Shown: positions 35,301 through 43,153 of the stretch, one piece after another | Numbering within the stretch: position 1 is the stretch's first letter | Layout of the letters: each line of letters begins with the position of its first letter | NCBI GenBank assembly: GCA_947573135.1 | Contig: CANPDU010000012.1 | Coordinates: 1 to 64,000 of the forward strand | DNA: 64,000 nt | Direction of reading: 5' to 3' | From: an uncultured Bacteroidales bacterium | Lineage (GTDB): Bacteria; Bacteroidota; Bacteroidia; Bacteroidales; Muribaculaceae | Translations under genes and position numbers: made by a program | Notes under the pieces: model-generated | What the model saw: the letters and a program-made list of their open reading frames with translations, nothing else | Databases searched by the model: none | Told to the model about the DNA's origin: nothing

Positions 35301-35991
35301 TCGAAGTGTGGAGCGCATCGAGTGTCTGTCCGGACAATATTCTGCCTGAGGGGCCTGCGAGAGTTGCCGAAACCATCACAGGCAAGGACCGTCCAGTAGA
35401 TTCAGATACTTTTCGGGCAGCATCCAGACCGGCTTTCAGATTGATCGTGTCAAACACGGTCTCAAAAAGGATGAGATCAACACCGCCTTCGGCCAAAGCC
35501 TCTATCTGCGCCTGATATGCGGACACGAGAGTGTCATAGTCAATGTTCCGGAATGCAGGATCCTCTACGTCCGGACTCATTGACGCCGATCTGTTAGTTG
35601 GTCCGACAGATCCGGCGACCCAGACAGCCCTGTCGGGACGGATGAGCATAAAACCGTCGGCTTCGGTGCGTGCGATTTTCGCTCCGGCTAAGTTTATCTC
35701 TCGAATGTATCTGTCAGTGGCATAATCGGCCTGTGATACGGCATTGGCGTTGAACGTATCAGTCGAGATGATATCAGCGCCTGCGCGGAGATATTGGCGG
35801 TGTATATCAGCGATAACGTCGGGGCGGGTAAGACATAGAATGTCATTGTTTCCATAGAGGCTTACAGGATGAGAAGCAAAGTGTTTCCCCCTGAAATCAT
35901 CCTCACTTAGTTTCAGCCGCTGGATCATAGTACCCATAGCTCCGTCGAGCACGAGTATCCGTTGTTTTAGCGCGAGTCTGATGTCTGTCAT
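32323..35991 (-). CDS. metH: Cobalamin-dependent methionine synthase (MetH)
   Basis: A full-length 1222-residue enzyme with all four modules. The homocysteine-binding barrel occupies about residues 1-325 (GAMGTMIQ, zinc cysteines in VGGCCGTTP), and the methyltetrahydrofolate-binding barrel about 345-600 (FINIGERCNVAGSRKF). The cobalamin domain has the DVHDIGKNIV motif whose histidine is the lower axial ligand of B12. The C-terminal part is the reactivation domain that binds SAM. It transfers the methyl group to homocysteine. It lies 10 nt downstream of metF, so the two form an operon. Confidence 0.97.
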   Translation of the reverse strand: MTDIRLALKQRILVLDGAMGTMIQRLKLSEDDFRGKHFASHPVSLYGNNDILCLTRPDVIADIHRQYLRAGADIISTDTFNANAVSQADYATDRYIREINLAGAKIARTEADGFMLIRPDRAVWVAGSVGPTNRSASMSPDVEDPAFRNIDYDTLVSAYQAQIEALAEGGVDLILFETVFDTINLKAGLDAARKVSESTGRSLPVMVSATLAGPSGRILSGQTLDALHTSIADYENVISLGLNCSWGAREMKPFVQELSRITGLAVSCHPNAGLPDEEGNYRETADDFVSAVGQLMEAGCVNIVGGCCGTTPDHIALLARHAGNYRPRTAPHINPQLRVAGLETLEISPERNFINIGERCNVAGSRKFLRLIKEGSYDEALSIARRQVADGAQIIDINMDDAMIDAEKEMIHFLRLLASDPDVARVPLMLDSSEWSVLENGLKNIQGKCIVNSISLKEGEDEFLRKAGTIRRFGAAVVVMAFDENGQADTFDRKIEICGRAYRLLTQVVGFKPHDIIFDPNIMAVATGIDSHDLYGRDFIRAVSWIKQNLTGAKVSGGVSNLSFAFRGHNRLRESMHAVFLYHAIAAGLDMAILNPASSVTYRDVDDKLRRILDDLFLNGSHDAAAQLSKFAESSVDSDTTPKTVVDRSQIPVDRRLCDAIVRGDNEFLAEDLEAATKHYRRAIDIIDGPLMDGVTQVGTLFGEGKMFLPQVVKTARVMKQAVDILRPLIEAEKNSCGASSAGKILFATVKGDVHDIGKNIVSIVLECNNYEIIDLGVMVPAERIVEAATEYRPDIICLSGLITPSLGEMANVAEKLDAAGLDIPLIVGGATTSKIHTALKIAPRTKAPVIHATDASQNPIIASRLLDDATKASYIDSIRREYAEIRDCHKNDNSDLVSLSEARTRKPRIDWSKNADNIPAHNGIKIIDNIDPQNVVSLINWRMFFNFWKINGAFVDDFPYDRCEHCTAQWLAKHSADPKAKEALKLYDDACSMIRTAVDGRSLSVRAAVGIFPAWSDDRDNIHINGICFPMLRRQQPNADGVCLSAADYIKPQNLGQDFAGAFVVSVNAKSLIDHYETAADRYSLLLVRSIIDRFAEATSEYVHKYVRREYWGYAPEETVSNAGLLRGDYRGIRPAMGYPMTPDQRLNHSLAELLPFDKIGVTLTENGAMIPTSTVSGLYISHPDARYFMIGKIGRDQLEDYASRRELSVSDVENLLNKNV

Positions 35992-36001
35992 ATCGTGAGT
36001 G

Positions 36002-36958
36002 TCAGCGGTAGATTGAACGAGCTATCTCTCGGACACTGTCGGCGGCATGAACTGTGTAGAAATGTATGCCCGGAGCTCCGTGGTCAATAAGATCCTGACA
36101 CTGGCTGATACACCAGTCGATGCCGATGCGGCGCACTTCATTGTCGTCGGCAGCATTTCTCAACCGCGCAGCGAGCGGTTCGGGCAGATCAGCTCTGAAA
36201 ACTTTGGGGAGTATGGATAGCTGAGCCTTGCGTGTGACAGGTTTTATGCCCGGAATTATCGGCACCAAAATGCCTTCGCGTCGGCATCTGGCCACAAAGT
36301 CGTAATACTTGCTGTTGTCAAAGAACATCTGTGTTATCAGATAGTCAGCCCCGGAGTCGACTTTCTGCTTGAGATAATGAATGTCGGAATCGAAGTTCGG
36401 CGCCTCGTCATGCTTTTCGGGGTAGCAGGCCATGCCATAGCTGAATTTGGTCTCGATGCCTTCGACTCGCATGCCGTCGAGCCCGCGACCTTCGTTGAAA
36501 TCGTTGATCTGTCTCTGCAGATCGAGTGCATGGCAGTTATATCGGTCGGGATCAGACCAGTCGAGATCATCGCTTTTCGCGTCACCTCTAACGATAAAAA
36601 GGTTGTCGATGCCGAGAAAATTGAGATCGAGGAGGGCATATTCGGTTTCTTCTTTCGAAAAACCTTTGCAGATGATATGCGGAACAGGTATTATGCCGTA
36701 TTTGTATTTTATGGCGGCAGCGACGGCTACCGTTCCCGGGCGGCGGCGTATGCTGACCTTGCGCAGGAGGCCATCGGACTGGGGCTTGTAGACAGACTCG
36801 CTGTGGTGAGAAGTGATATTGATGAATTTGGGATCAAATTCAGCAAGCTTGTCTATAATGTCATATACTTTGTATATGCTGTTGCCTTTTAGCGGAGGCA
36901 AAATCTCAAAAGAAAAGATCGGCCGGTCGCTTTGCTTTATATAATCGATGACTTTCAT
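36002..36958 (-). CDS. metF: 5,10-methylenetetrahydrofolate reductase (MetF)
   Basis: A 318-residue FAD enzyme that makes the 5-methyl-THF used by MetH. Key segments: FSFEILPPLKG near residue 20 with the catalytic glutamate, FINITSHHSE, GIDNLFIVRGDAK for the folate and FAD site, and YLITQMFFDNSKY. Typical length. First gene of the metF-metH operon, with its -7 box inside a long hairpin just upstream. Confidence 0.96.
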   Translation of the reverse strand: MKVIDYIKQSDRPIFSFEILPPLKGNSIYKVYDIIDKLAEFDPKFINITSHHSESVYKPQSDGLLRKVSIRRRPGTVAVAAAIKYKYGIIPVPHIICKGFSKEETEYALLDLNFLGIDNLFIVRGDAKSDDLDWSDPDRYNCHALDLQRQINDFNEGRGLDGMRVEGIETKFSYGMACYPEKHDEAPNFDSDIHYLKQKVDSGADYLITQMFFDNSKYYDFVARCRREGILVPIIPGIKPVTRKAQLSILPKVFRADLPEPLAARLRNAADDNEVRRIGIDWCISQCQDLIDHGAPGIHFYTVHAADSVREIARSIYR

Positions 36959-36969
36959 TACCGGGAAAA

Positions 36970-37032
36970 AATTAGGATTTATTCAGTAATCTGTGGAATA
37001 GATACCACAAAATTACTGAATAAATCCTAATT
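36970..37032 (-). terminator. 21-bp perfect hairpin: terminator with the metF promoter inside it
   Basis: A perfect 21-bp inverted repeat (36970-36990 and 37012-37032, outer ends AATTAGGATTTATT) surrounds a 21-nt loop holding an inner GTGG/CCAC pair. On the minus strand the distal arm runs into a run of six T (TTTTTT, then CCC), the form of an intrinsic terminator for the secreted-protein gene ending at 37058. The -7 box TAATTTTG of metF (37008-37015) overlaps the proximal arm, so metF transcription starts in the loop. Confidence 0.8.
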
Positions 37033-37057
37033 ATAAGGAATTAGCTTGCGCTAAAAT

Positions 37058-38980
37058 TTATTTTACAGCGACCTTTTTGCCGTTTACGACATAGATGCCT
37101 GCGGGAAGGCTGTTGATATCGGCTTCAGTAGCTACGCGTACGCCCTGAAGGTTATATACAGCGTCGGAACCATCCTTGCCATAGATAACATCTTCAATGC
37201 CGGATGTGGCTTTGCTGACTTTGACAGTTGTGTCAGCCTCAGTGTCGAACGTATATACACCGTCGACAGCTTCGATGGTCTTGTCGCCGATTGTGACAGT
37301 AAGGCCTTCGGCGTCACGCGAAACGGGCGAGATGGTGAACGTTGTCTTGCCGACAGCGCTGACGGGAGCAGTAGCATCAACCTCTGCGAGAATGTCTTTC
37401 TTAACCTCAAAACCGTCGAGAGCGCCTTCGAGCATTTCGAATGTCACAGTGTGGAGAACAGCGTTTTCCTCGTGGCGGAATAATTTGATTACTTCGTTGT
37501 CTTTAGGATTCTCAAGAGAGAAGTAGCTGGGGTAGGAAACAGAAACTTCTTCTCCGTTGCGATAAGCTTTGATGGCTTCAGCTCCTGATGCATTTAATGT
37601 AAATCTGCCGTCTTTATCGCGGAAATCAACCAAATTGTAACCGGCTTTTCCGGAAATAGAAGCTCCGCCTCTTGTAATGCTAAAACCATAGTTCAGACCA
37701 TCAATATCATCGATATATACAACAGCAGTCTTGTCGCGGACAATCTTTCCTGAAGTAATTTCGATTCTTGAATTTTTTGCCAAAGTCACATTAGTCGAAG
37801 AATATGTTGTGCTGACGGTAATCTCCTTTTCATATGTGGCGTCATAGATTCGTGCTATTTCGTAACCTTCTTCACGAGCTGATATTTTGAATTTTTCGGC
37901 ATCTTCACTAATCTTGAAAGTCACTTTGTTTTCTCCGGCTACAAGATTCAATTCTTCATAGGGATAAACGTATTTAGTGATCTTAACAATATTCGGATCA
38001 TCAACGACGAAGGTTGCCTCAAGGATCTCATATTTTTCGGCTGTGATAACGTAGCTTAAATCAGATCCTACGATTTCAGAAATATAAGACAAATAGGTTG
38101 CCTGATTTTCGTCTCCGCCGTTTAATGAGTAAGAAAGGATTTTATAATCCGCTTTATTGAGATTGATCATAAGTTTCTTACCGGGGCGAACGGTAAATCC
38201 ATCAGCTGCGGCGAAGTCTTCGATGGGTTCATCGCCGTAGGTTACGGAGCTGACACAAGCTGCATCACCGTTGGTGAAAGCGATTTTGATGTTATAGTTC
38301 ATGTCTTCAGGGAATTCCTGAGTGATGACGATGTTTTCAACGTATTTGATATCGTCAGCGTCGCTGCGGTCAACGAGAGGAATAGTATAAATATTGCCTT
38401 TCTTCTGAATTTCAACACCGTCGGCTGTAATTTTATATATCAGGTTGTCGGTGTTAGCAGCACGGATGTCGAGCTGAGTCTCATATTCATCGTTGAAAGG
38501 AATTATATACTCGGTCTTGTCAGTGTTGATTACCGACCCTCCGAGAAGCGTCATGCGAATTCCGTCGGGCTTGTCGAGAGTAACTTTCACGGAGTGATTG
38601 CGGAAAGTCGCCTCGTCGTAAGTCTTGACAGTGTATGCCTGATCGGTTTCCGTCATTCCACCCCAATTATAAGGAGAAAGGTAAAGGTCAAATTTATTGT
38701 CAGTTACATCAAAATTCTGAGAACCGTCTTCATTGAGAACTTTGAGTATTTTTCCTTCAGAAACGGTAATGAGCAAGCGTTCAGAATCATTTACGCTTAT
38801 TGCGTATTCGTTAACTCCTTCCTTGACTTCGTATTCGTCAATGGCATTATAATAGTAGTCAGTATGCGTGATCTTGACGTTGTCCGGATCTTCGACTGTG
38901 ATCTTGAAAGTGTAGTCGAGTGCATTAGCGGCGAACGCCATGCAAACCGACAAAACTAAAAATAAGTAAAGCTTTTTCAT
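37058..38980 (-). CDS. Large secreted repeat protein with T9SS-like C-terminal tail
   Basis: A 640-residue protein with signal peptide (KKLYLFLVLSVCMAFAANA). The body contains several repeats of about 55 residues built on the pattern DPDNVKI, a turn, GxNxYxI, then LxIxxxxxxKIxxV. They are visible near residues 32-85, 134-185, 225-280 and 345-400. This suggests tandem beta-sandwich or bacterial Ig-like modules. The last 60 residues (YNLQGVRVATEADINSLPAGIYVVNGKKVAVK) match type A sorting tails of the type IX secretion system or its Bacteroides counterparts. It probably sits on the cell surface; function unknown. Confidence 0.75.
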   Translation of the reverse strand: MKKLYLFLVLSVCMAFAANALDYTFKITVEDPDNVKITHTDYYYNAIDEYEVKEGVNEYAISVNDSERLLITVSEGKILKVLNEDGSQNFDVTDNKFDLYLSPYNWGGMTETDQAYTVKTYDEATFRNHSVKVTLDKPDGIRMTLLGGSVINTDKTEYIIPFNDEYETQLDIRAANTDNLIYKITADGVEIQKKGNIYTIPLVDRSDADDIKYVENIVITQEFPEDMNYNIKIAFTNGDAACVSSVTYGDEPIEDFAAADGFTVRPGKKLMINLNKADYKILSYSLNGGDENQATYLSYISEIVGSDLSYVITAEKYEILEATFVVDDPNIVKITKYVYPYEELNLVAGENKVTFKISEDAEKFKISAREEGYEIARIYDATYEKEITVSTTYSSTNVTLAKNSRIEITSGKIVRDKTAVVYIDDIDGLNYGFSITRGGASISGKAGYNLVDFRDKDGRFTLNASGAEAIKAYRNGEEVSVSYPSYFSLENPKDNEVIKLFRHEENAVLHTVTFEMLEGALDGFEVKKDILAEVDATAPVSAVGKTTFTISPVSRDAEGLTVTIGDKTIEAVDGVYTFDTEADTTVKVSKATSGIEDVIYGKDGSDAVYNLQGVRVATEADINSLPAGIYVVNGKKVAVK

Positions 38981-39020
38981 AAAAATTACTTCTGGTTTAT
39001 AATTAAGTTACTTTAAATTT

Positions 39021-39045
39021 ATTATGCCACAAAATTAAGCATAAT
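39021..39045 (-). promoter_or_regulatory. -7 box flanked by inverted repeat, secreted protein gene
   Basis: ATTATGC (39021-39027) and GCATAAT (39039-39045) flank the minus-strand -7 box TAATTTTG (39030-39037) of the 640-residue protein gene. Confidence 0.6.
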
Positions 39046-39108
39046 TATGGCATGTGCAAAGTTTTTCGAATAAAAAATGTAAAAATGTCACCGGTTTGAG
39101 TTATTTGT

Positions 39109-39150
39109 GTCATTTTGCTCTGCACGGTTGGAGTTTTGATGCAAAATGAC
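39109..39150 (-). terminator. Inverted repeat after the 455-residue gene
   Basis: A perfect 10-bp repeat GTCATTTTGC (39109-39118, 39141-39150) with a 22-nt loop, 23 nt past the stop at 39173. There is no clean T-run, so it is either a weak terminator or a protein-binding site. Confidence 0.4.
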
Positions 39151-39172
39151 TAACGTTATAGGCTATAGCGTA

Positions 39173-40540
39173 TTATCGTGTAAAAACAATTTTATCAGTT
39201 TTATCGCCCTGACGTCTGATAAGTAGCTGGCCTTTAGAAGGATCAGTTATTTTTACGCCCTGAAGATTGAAATATTCGATTTCACTGCTCTCATTATCGA
39301 CGCAGACATCGGAAACTCCTGCTGACTCCGGGAAGAAAATTTTAGTTTCCATATTGACAAATCTCGTCGAACTATTTGGAGCAAGCCATTGACCTCCTCC
39401 TTTGGGATCACCTGGATATCCAAATGACGCGTCATTATAATAGCCTACAGTGAAGGCTTTTTCTGCCGGAAGTGTGATAATCCCATCTTTAAAAGTGCTT
39501 CCGGTCTTAAATGTCGGAGAATAGGAATACTCGTTTATGAATGTTTCCAGCGTTAGGTTGAATTTGTTGCACCAATAAGTGACCATATTGGAGCAGAACA
39601 TTTTAGCTATGCCCAGTGAGCTACAGGTGAAACCGGCATCAATATGTTCGTCTGAATTAATAACGTCAAAAGTAACGAAATCAGGATATGTCACATTAAA
39701 CTGTATGTAACCGGTGTTTGTGGCAGTGTTTTTGTCTTTGACCGGGCAGTTGCCTTTGTAAGGATCAACCAGACGATATATGTTTTTATTGTCATCATTT
39801 TGCTGGAGTTCGACTTCATACCAGTTCTGAGGATCGAGTTGATTGATGCCTAAGCCGGGCAAAACCCATCCGTCCTGAAGCGTAGCGTAGCCGAGTGATG
39901 TCCAACCGTCATTGGGGTCGTCAGGATTGGATGCTTTCTTCTTTGAAAGAATATTGTTTTTGGTCAGAATCCAAAAACCGGATTGCTCATTGTCGTAGTC
40001 ACCTATAGCCCATATGTCATTTTCCGGAAAAGATATCCGTCCGTCTTTATCGAATTTTCCGACAGACGCTTCCTGATCCAGGACTCCGGCAATCAACTGT
40101 CCCTTTGAGTTTACCTGTTTCAGATAGAAATAATTCTGATAACCCTGACCGTCCTTGCCGAGATCCTGCTTGTTAGGGATGGTTAGTGTACCGCGTTCAC
40201 TGTCGATATAAGCCTTAACTGTCATATCCATGTAAAAACCGGATATTACAACCTCTCCACGCTCAGGATTTGTAACAGAAATTAACAGTTCACCGGAATT
40301 ACCATTGCCTTTGATCAGAGAGTTGAAAGTCCAATCATAGTTCCCTCCTATGTCGTCAGTTGAGACTGATTGCGTTGCGTCAGATTCAGGCGAATTCTGA
40401 GTCTGACTTTTCGCACGAGATGAAACACTTCCGATTGCCGGGCAGTTTTTAATAAGATTGGGATCGGGCTGAAAGCGATCAGCACTAAGCGGCAGACATG
40501 CCCCTAAAATCAGGGCGCCGAGCAGATAACGTTTATTCAT
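39173..40540 (-). CDS. Secreted protein with T9SS-like C-terminal tail
   Basis: A 455-residue exported protein (signal peptide NKRYLLGALILGACLPLSA). The mature part has no recognised catalytic motif. It contains IGGNYDWTFNSLIKGNGNSGE and many beta strands, reminiscent of uncharacterised Bacteroidales surface proteins. The C-terminal 45 residues (YFNLQGVKITDPSKGQLLIRRQGDKTDKIVFTR) form a type A-like sorting tail similar to its neighbour at 37058, so both may use the same export route. Confidence 0.7.
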   Translation of the reverse strand: MNKRYLLGALILGACLPLSADRFQPDPNLIKNCPAIGSVSSRAKSQTQNSPESDATQSVSTDDIGGNYDWTFNSLIKGNGNSGELLISVTNPERGEVVISGFYMDMTVKAYIDSERGTLTIPNKQDLGKDGQGYQNYFYLKQVNSKGQLIAGVLDQEASVGKFDKDGRISFPENDIWAIGDYDNEQSGFWILTKNNILSKKKASNPDDPNDGWTSLGYATLQDGWVLPGLGINQLDPQNWYEVELQQNDDNKNIYRLVDPYKGNCPVKDKNTATNTGYIQFNVTYPDFVTFDVINSDEHIDAGFTCSSLGIAKMFCSNMVTYWCNKFNLTLETFINEYSYSPTFKTGSTFKDGIITLPAEKAFTVGYYNDASFGYPGDPKGGGQWLAPNSSTRFVNMETKIFFPESAGVSDVCVDNESSEIEYFNLQGVKITDPSKGQLLIRRQGDKTDKIVFTR

Positions 40541-40578
40541 AATTCAGTACTTTTGTGTAAGAATTTATTTTTTCATCG

Positions 40579-40586
40579 CAAAGGTA
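40579..40586 (-). promoter_or_regulatory. -7 box of the 455-residue gene
   Basis: TACCTTTG on the minus strand, about 32 nt upstream of the predicted start region of this gene. Confidence 0.5.
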
Positions 40587-40670
40587 CAAAATTGTTGAGA
40601 GAAATATTATAAAACGTTGTCTAATTTTTTGAAATTTTTTATAAATATCAGCGATAAAGAAGTGTCGCAT

Positions 40671-43139
40671 TTAGAATTCAACTACGGTAATGCCGGCTCC
40701 ACCGAGTCTGACATCTTCATCGTGGTAGGCTTTAACTGCTTTTACTCCTTCAAGATAGTTTCTGATAGCCTGGCGTAACGCGCCTGTGCCGGTGCCATGC
40801 AATATGCGCACTCTGACACTATTGAATTGCACGGCGTCGTCAATAAAATATGTTATTGACTGGAGTGCTTCGTCGACACGCATTCCTCTTACATCGATAT
40901 CGGGTTTGAATTTAAGCTGTCGTTCACGCATTTCTTCACGGGTGGACACACTGACGAATGAAGACGCTTTGCGAGTACCGCTGTCGGCTTTTTTATCGGT
41001 GACGGTCAGGCGATCGACTTTTGTTGTGGTTGTGAGGTTGCCGAAGATTACAGTAGCGTTTTTACCGGAGATCTCGGTGACGGTTCCGACAGTTCCGCTA
41101 CCGTCAAGCAAGACATTGTCGCCGACGGCGATCACACGTTTTGCGGGCACTGACGGGGTCTGAGCAACTTTTTTTGCTCGTTTTGTCTTGTTATGACGCT
41201 CAGCTTTAGCGAGCAGCCCGTTGCTGTCGCGGCTGTCATCAACGTTATCAAGCTGACGGCGACGGTCTGCGAGTGCTTTGCGGGCTTCGATCGTTTTCTC
41301 TTTGTCGGCCTGTGATCGCCTGATGTCGTGGATTGTTCGTTCGATGGCTGCATTGCTGGATTCGATGATACGGACGGCTTCTTTCCTGGCTTCATCAATG
41401 ATTTCTTTGCGTCGTTCGCGAAGGGTGTCAGCCTCAGCACCGTATTTTTCGAGCAGTTCGTCAAGCTTTTTTTCTTTCTGCTTGACTGACTGGCGTTTGT
41501 TTTCCCAATAACGCTTGTCGCGGTTGATGTCGAGGAGATATTTGTCGGCATTGATATAGTCGCTTCCGACAAGTTGCTCGGCATCAGCGATCACGTCGTC
41601 AGGTAAACCAGTTTTTCTTGCAATTTCAATCGCAAACGAACTTCCGGGATTGCCGACCGACAATCTGAACATCGGGCGCATAAGATGCCGGTCGTAGAGC
41701 ATCGAACCGTTGATGAGACCGGGTGTATCCTCGGCCATCAGTTTAAGGTTCTGAAAGTGAGTGGTCACGATGCCCCACATGCCTTTTTCGTTGAAGCGTT
41801 TGAGCAGAGCCTGTGCGATCGCACCGCCTATCTGAGGCTCTGTGCCGGCTCCGAATTCGTCGATAAGTATCATCGAACGACGGCCGCCGCGCTGAAGGAA
41901 TATCTTCATGTTGCGCAAATGTGACGAATAGGTGCTCAGATCGTCTTCGATCGACTGATCGTCGCCGATATCAATGAATATGGAGTCAAATATGCCGAGC
42001 GTAGAACCGGAGTCCATTGTCGGCAGCATGCCGCACTGAGCCATATATTGAACGATGCCGACAGTCTTCAGTGTCACTGATTTTCCACCGGCGTTGGGCC
42101 CGGAGATCACAACGATCCGATCATCGGCAGTGAATTTGATGTCGAGAGTGACCAGTTCTTTATTCTGCCGGGCGAGTGACTGCCGCAATATAGGATGAAA
42201 CGCTCCGCGCCATTCAGAACGGCAATCTTTGCCGATGCGGGGCATTGACGCTGAATTTGTAAGTGCGTAACGAGCTTTTGCGTGGATAAAGTCGAATGTG
42301 CCGATAACCTCGAAGCTTTCGCTCATATCATCAATGTAAGGACGCAGTCTGTCGGCAAGTTCGATTAGAATCCTGATTATCTCACGTCTTTCGTCAAGTT
42401 CAAGCTCGCGCACACGGTTATTGGCCTCGACGATTTCAGCCGGTTCGATGAAAAAAGTTTTGCCTGACGCCGATTCATCGTGTACGATGCCGGGAATCTT
42501 CCGTTTGTTCATAGGTGAAACCGGTATCACCAACCTGCCGTCGCGGACAGACGGAGTGGTGTCGGCATCTATCAGCCCGTCTTTTACAGCCCGGGCCATA
42601 ACCCGTCGCATAAGCGAGTTGATCGAACCATTCATCGATGAAAGCGATGAGCGTATCGATGACAGCTCAGATGATGCGTTGTCTCTGACGTTGCCCCACC
42701 GGTCGACAATGCGGTTGATTTCTGCTATCAGAGCCGGGAAAGTCCGTATCGTCAAGGCAATGGCGTCGAGACGCGGGTATGGCGACAGACCTTCGTCATC
42801 GCGCACACTTCTGAAGAACGCGGCAATCTCCGACATCGTCTCCATCGACGAGCGCAGTCTGAGCAGTTCCTGGGCGCTTACATATGAACCATCAATGCTC
42901 ATCGAAGCAAGAACATGCTCCATATCGTGAATGTTGCCTATTGGGAAATCAGCATTAGCTGCTAATATAGAAAGCATTTCAGCCGTTTCTTCAAGACGGC
43001 AGATAACGATGTCGCGCTCAGTTTCGAATGTCATTTGCCGGCAGATATCTCGGCCGCGTCCGGAGGTGCATAATTCTGCCAGTTGTACTCTTACGGAGTC
43101 GAATCCGATTTTATGTTCTATCGAGTCTGGATATACCAT
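40671..43139 (-). CDS. mutS2: Endonuclease MutS2
   Basis: An 822-residue MutS2 protein. The central ATPase has Walker A GPNAGGKSVTLKT near residue 350 and Walker B ILIDEFGAGTEPQIG. A long coiled coil follows (about 515-640). The C-terminal Smr nuclease domain is complete (DVRGMRVDEALQSITYFIDDA and ILHGTGTGALRQAI). MutS2 suppresses recombination and rescues collided ribosomes in other bacteria (family knowledge). It is 14 nt downstream of the epimerase gene. Confidence 0.95.
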   Translation of the reverse strand: MVYPDSIEHKIGFDSVRVQLAELCTSGRGRDICRQMTFETERDIVICRLEETAEMLSILAANADFPIGNIHDMEHVLASMSIDGSYVSAQELLRLRSSMETMSEIAAFFRSVRDDEGLSPYPRLDAIALTIRTFPALIAEINRIVDRWGNVRDNASSELSSIRSSLSSMNGSINSLMRRVMARAVKDGLIDADTTPSVRDGRLVIPVSPMNKRKIPGIVHDESASGKTFFIEPAEIVEANNRVRELELDERREIIRILIELADRLRPYIDDMSESFEVIGTFDFIHAKARYALTNSASMPRIGKDCRSEWRGAFHPILRQSLARQNKELVTLDIKFTADDRIVVISGPNAGGKSVTLKTVGIVQYMAQCGMLPTMDSGSTLGIFDSIFIDIGDDQSIEDDLSTYSSHLRNMKIFLQRGGRRSMILIDEFGAGTEPQIGGAIAQALLKRFNEKGMWGIVTTHFQNLKLMAEDTPGLINGSMLYDRHLMRPMFRLSVGNPGSSFAIEIARKTGLPDDVIADAEQLVGSDYINADKYLLDINRDKRYWENKRQSVKQKEKKLDELLEKYGAEADTLRERRKEIIDEARKEAVRIIESSNAAIERTIHDIRRSQADKEKTIEARKALADRRRQLDNVDDSRDSNGLLAKAERHNKTKRAKKVAQTPSVPAKRVIAVGDNVLLDGSGTVGTVTEISGKNATVIFGNLTTTTKVDRLTVTDKKADSGTRKASSFVSVSTREEMRERQLKFKPDIDVRGMRVDEALQSITYFIDDAVQFNSVRVRILHGTGTGALRQAIRNYLEGVKAVKAYHDEDVRLGGAGITVVEF

Positions 43140-43153
43140 CAGTTTTCAGTCGG

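Noticed and set aside
36970-37032. Invertible (phase-variable) promoter at metF
   Set aside because: The inverted repeats are only 21 nt apart and no invertase gene is nearby; known Bacteroides invertible promoters have much longer spacers. A hairpin is the better reading.
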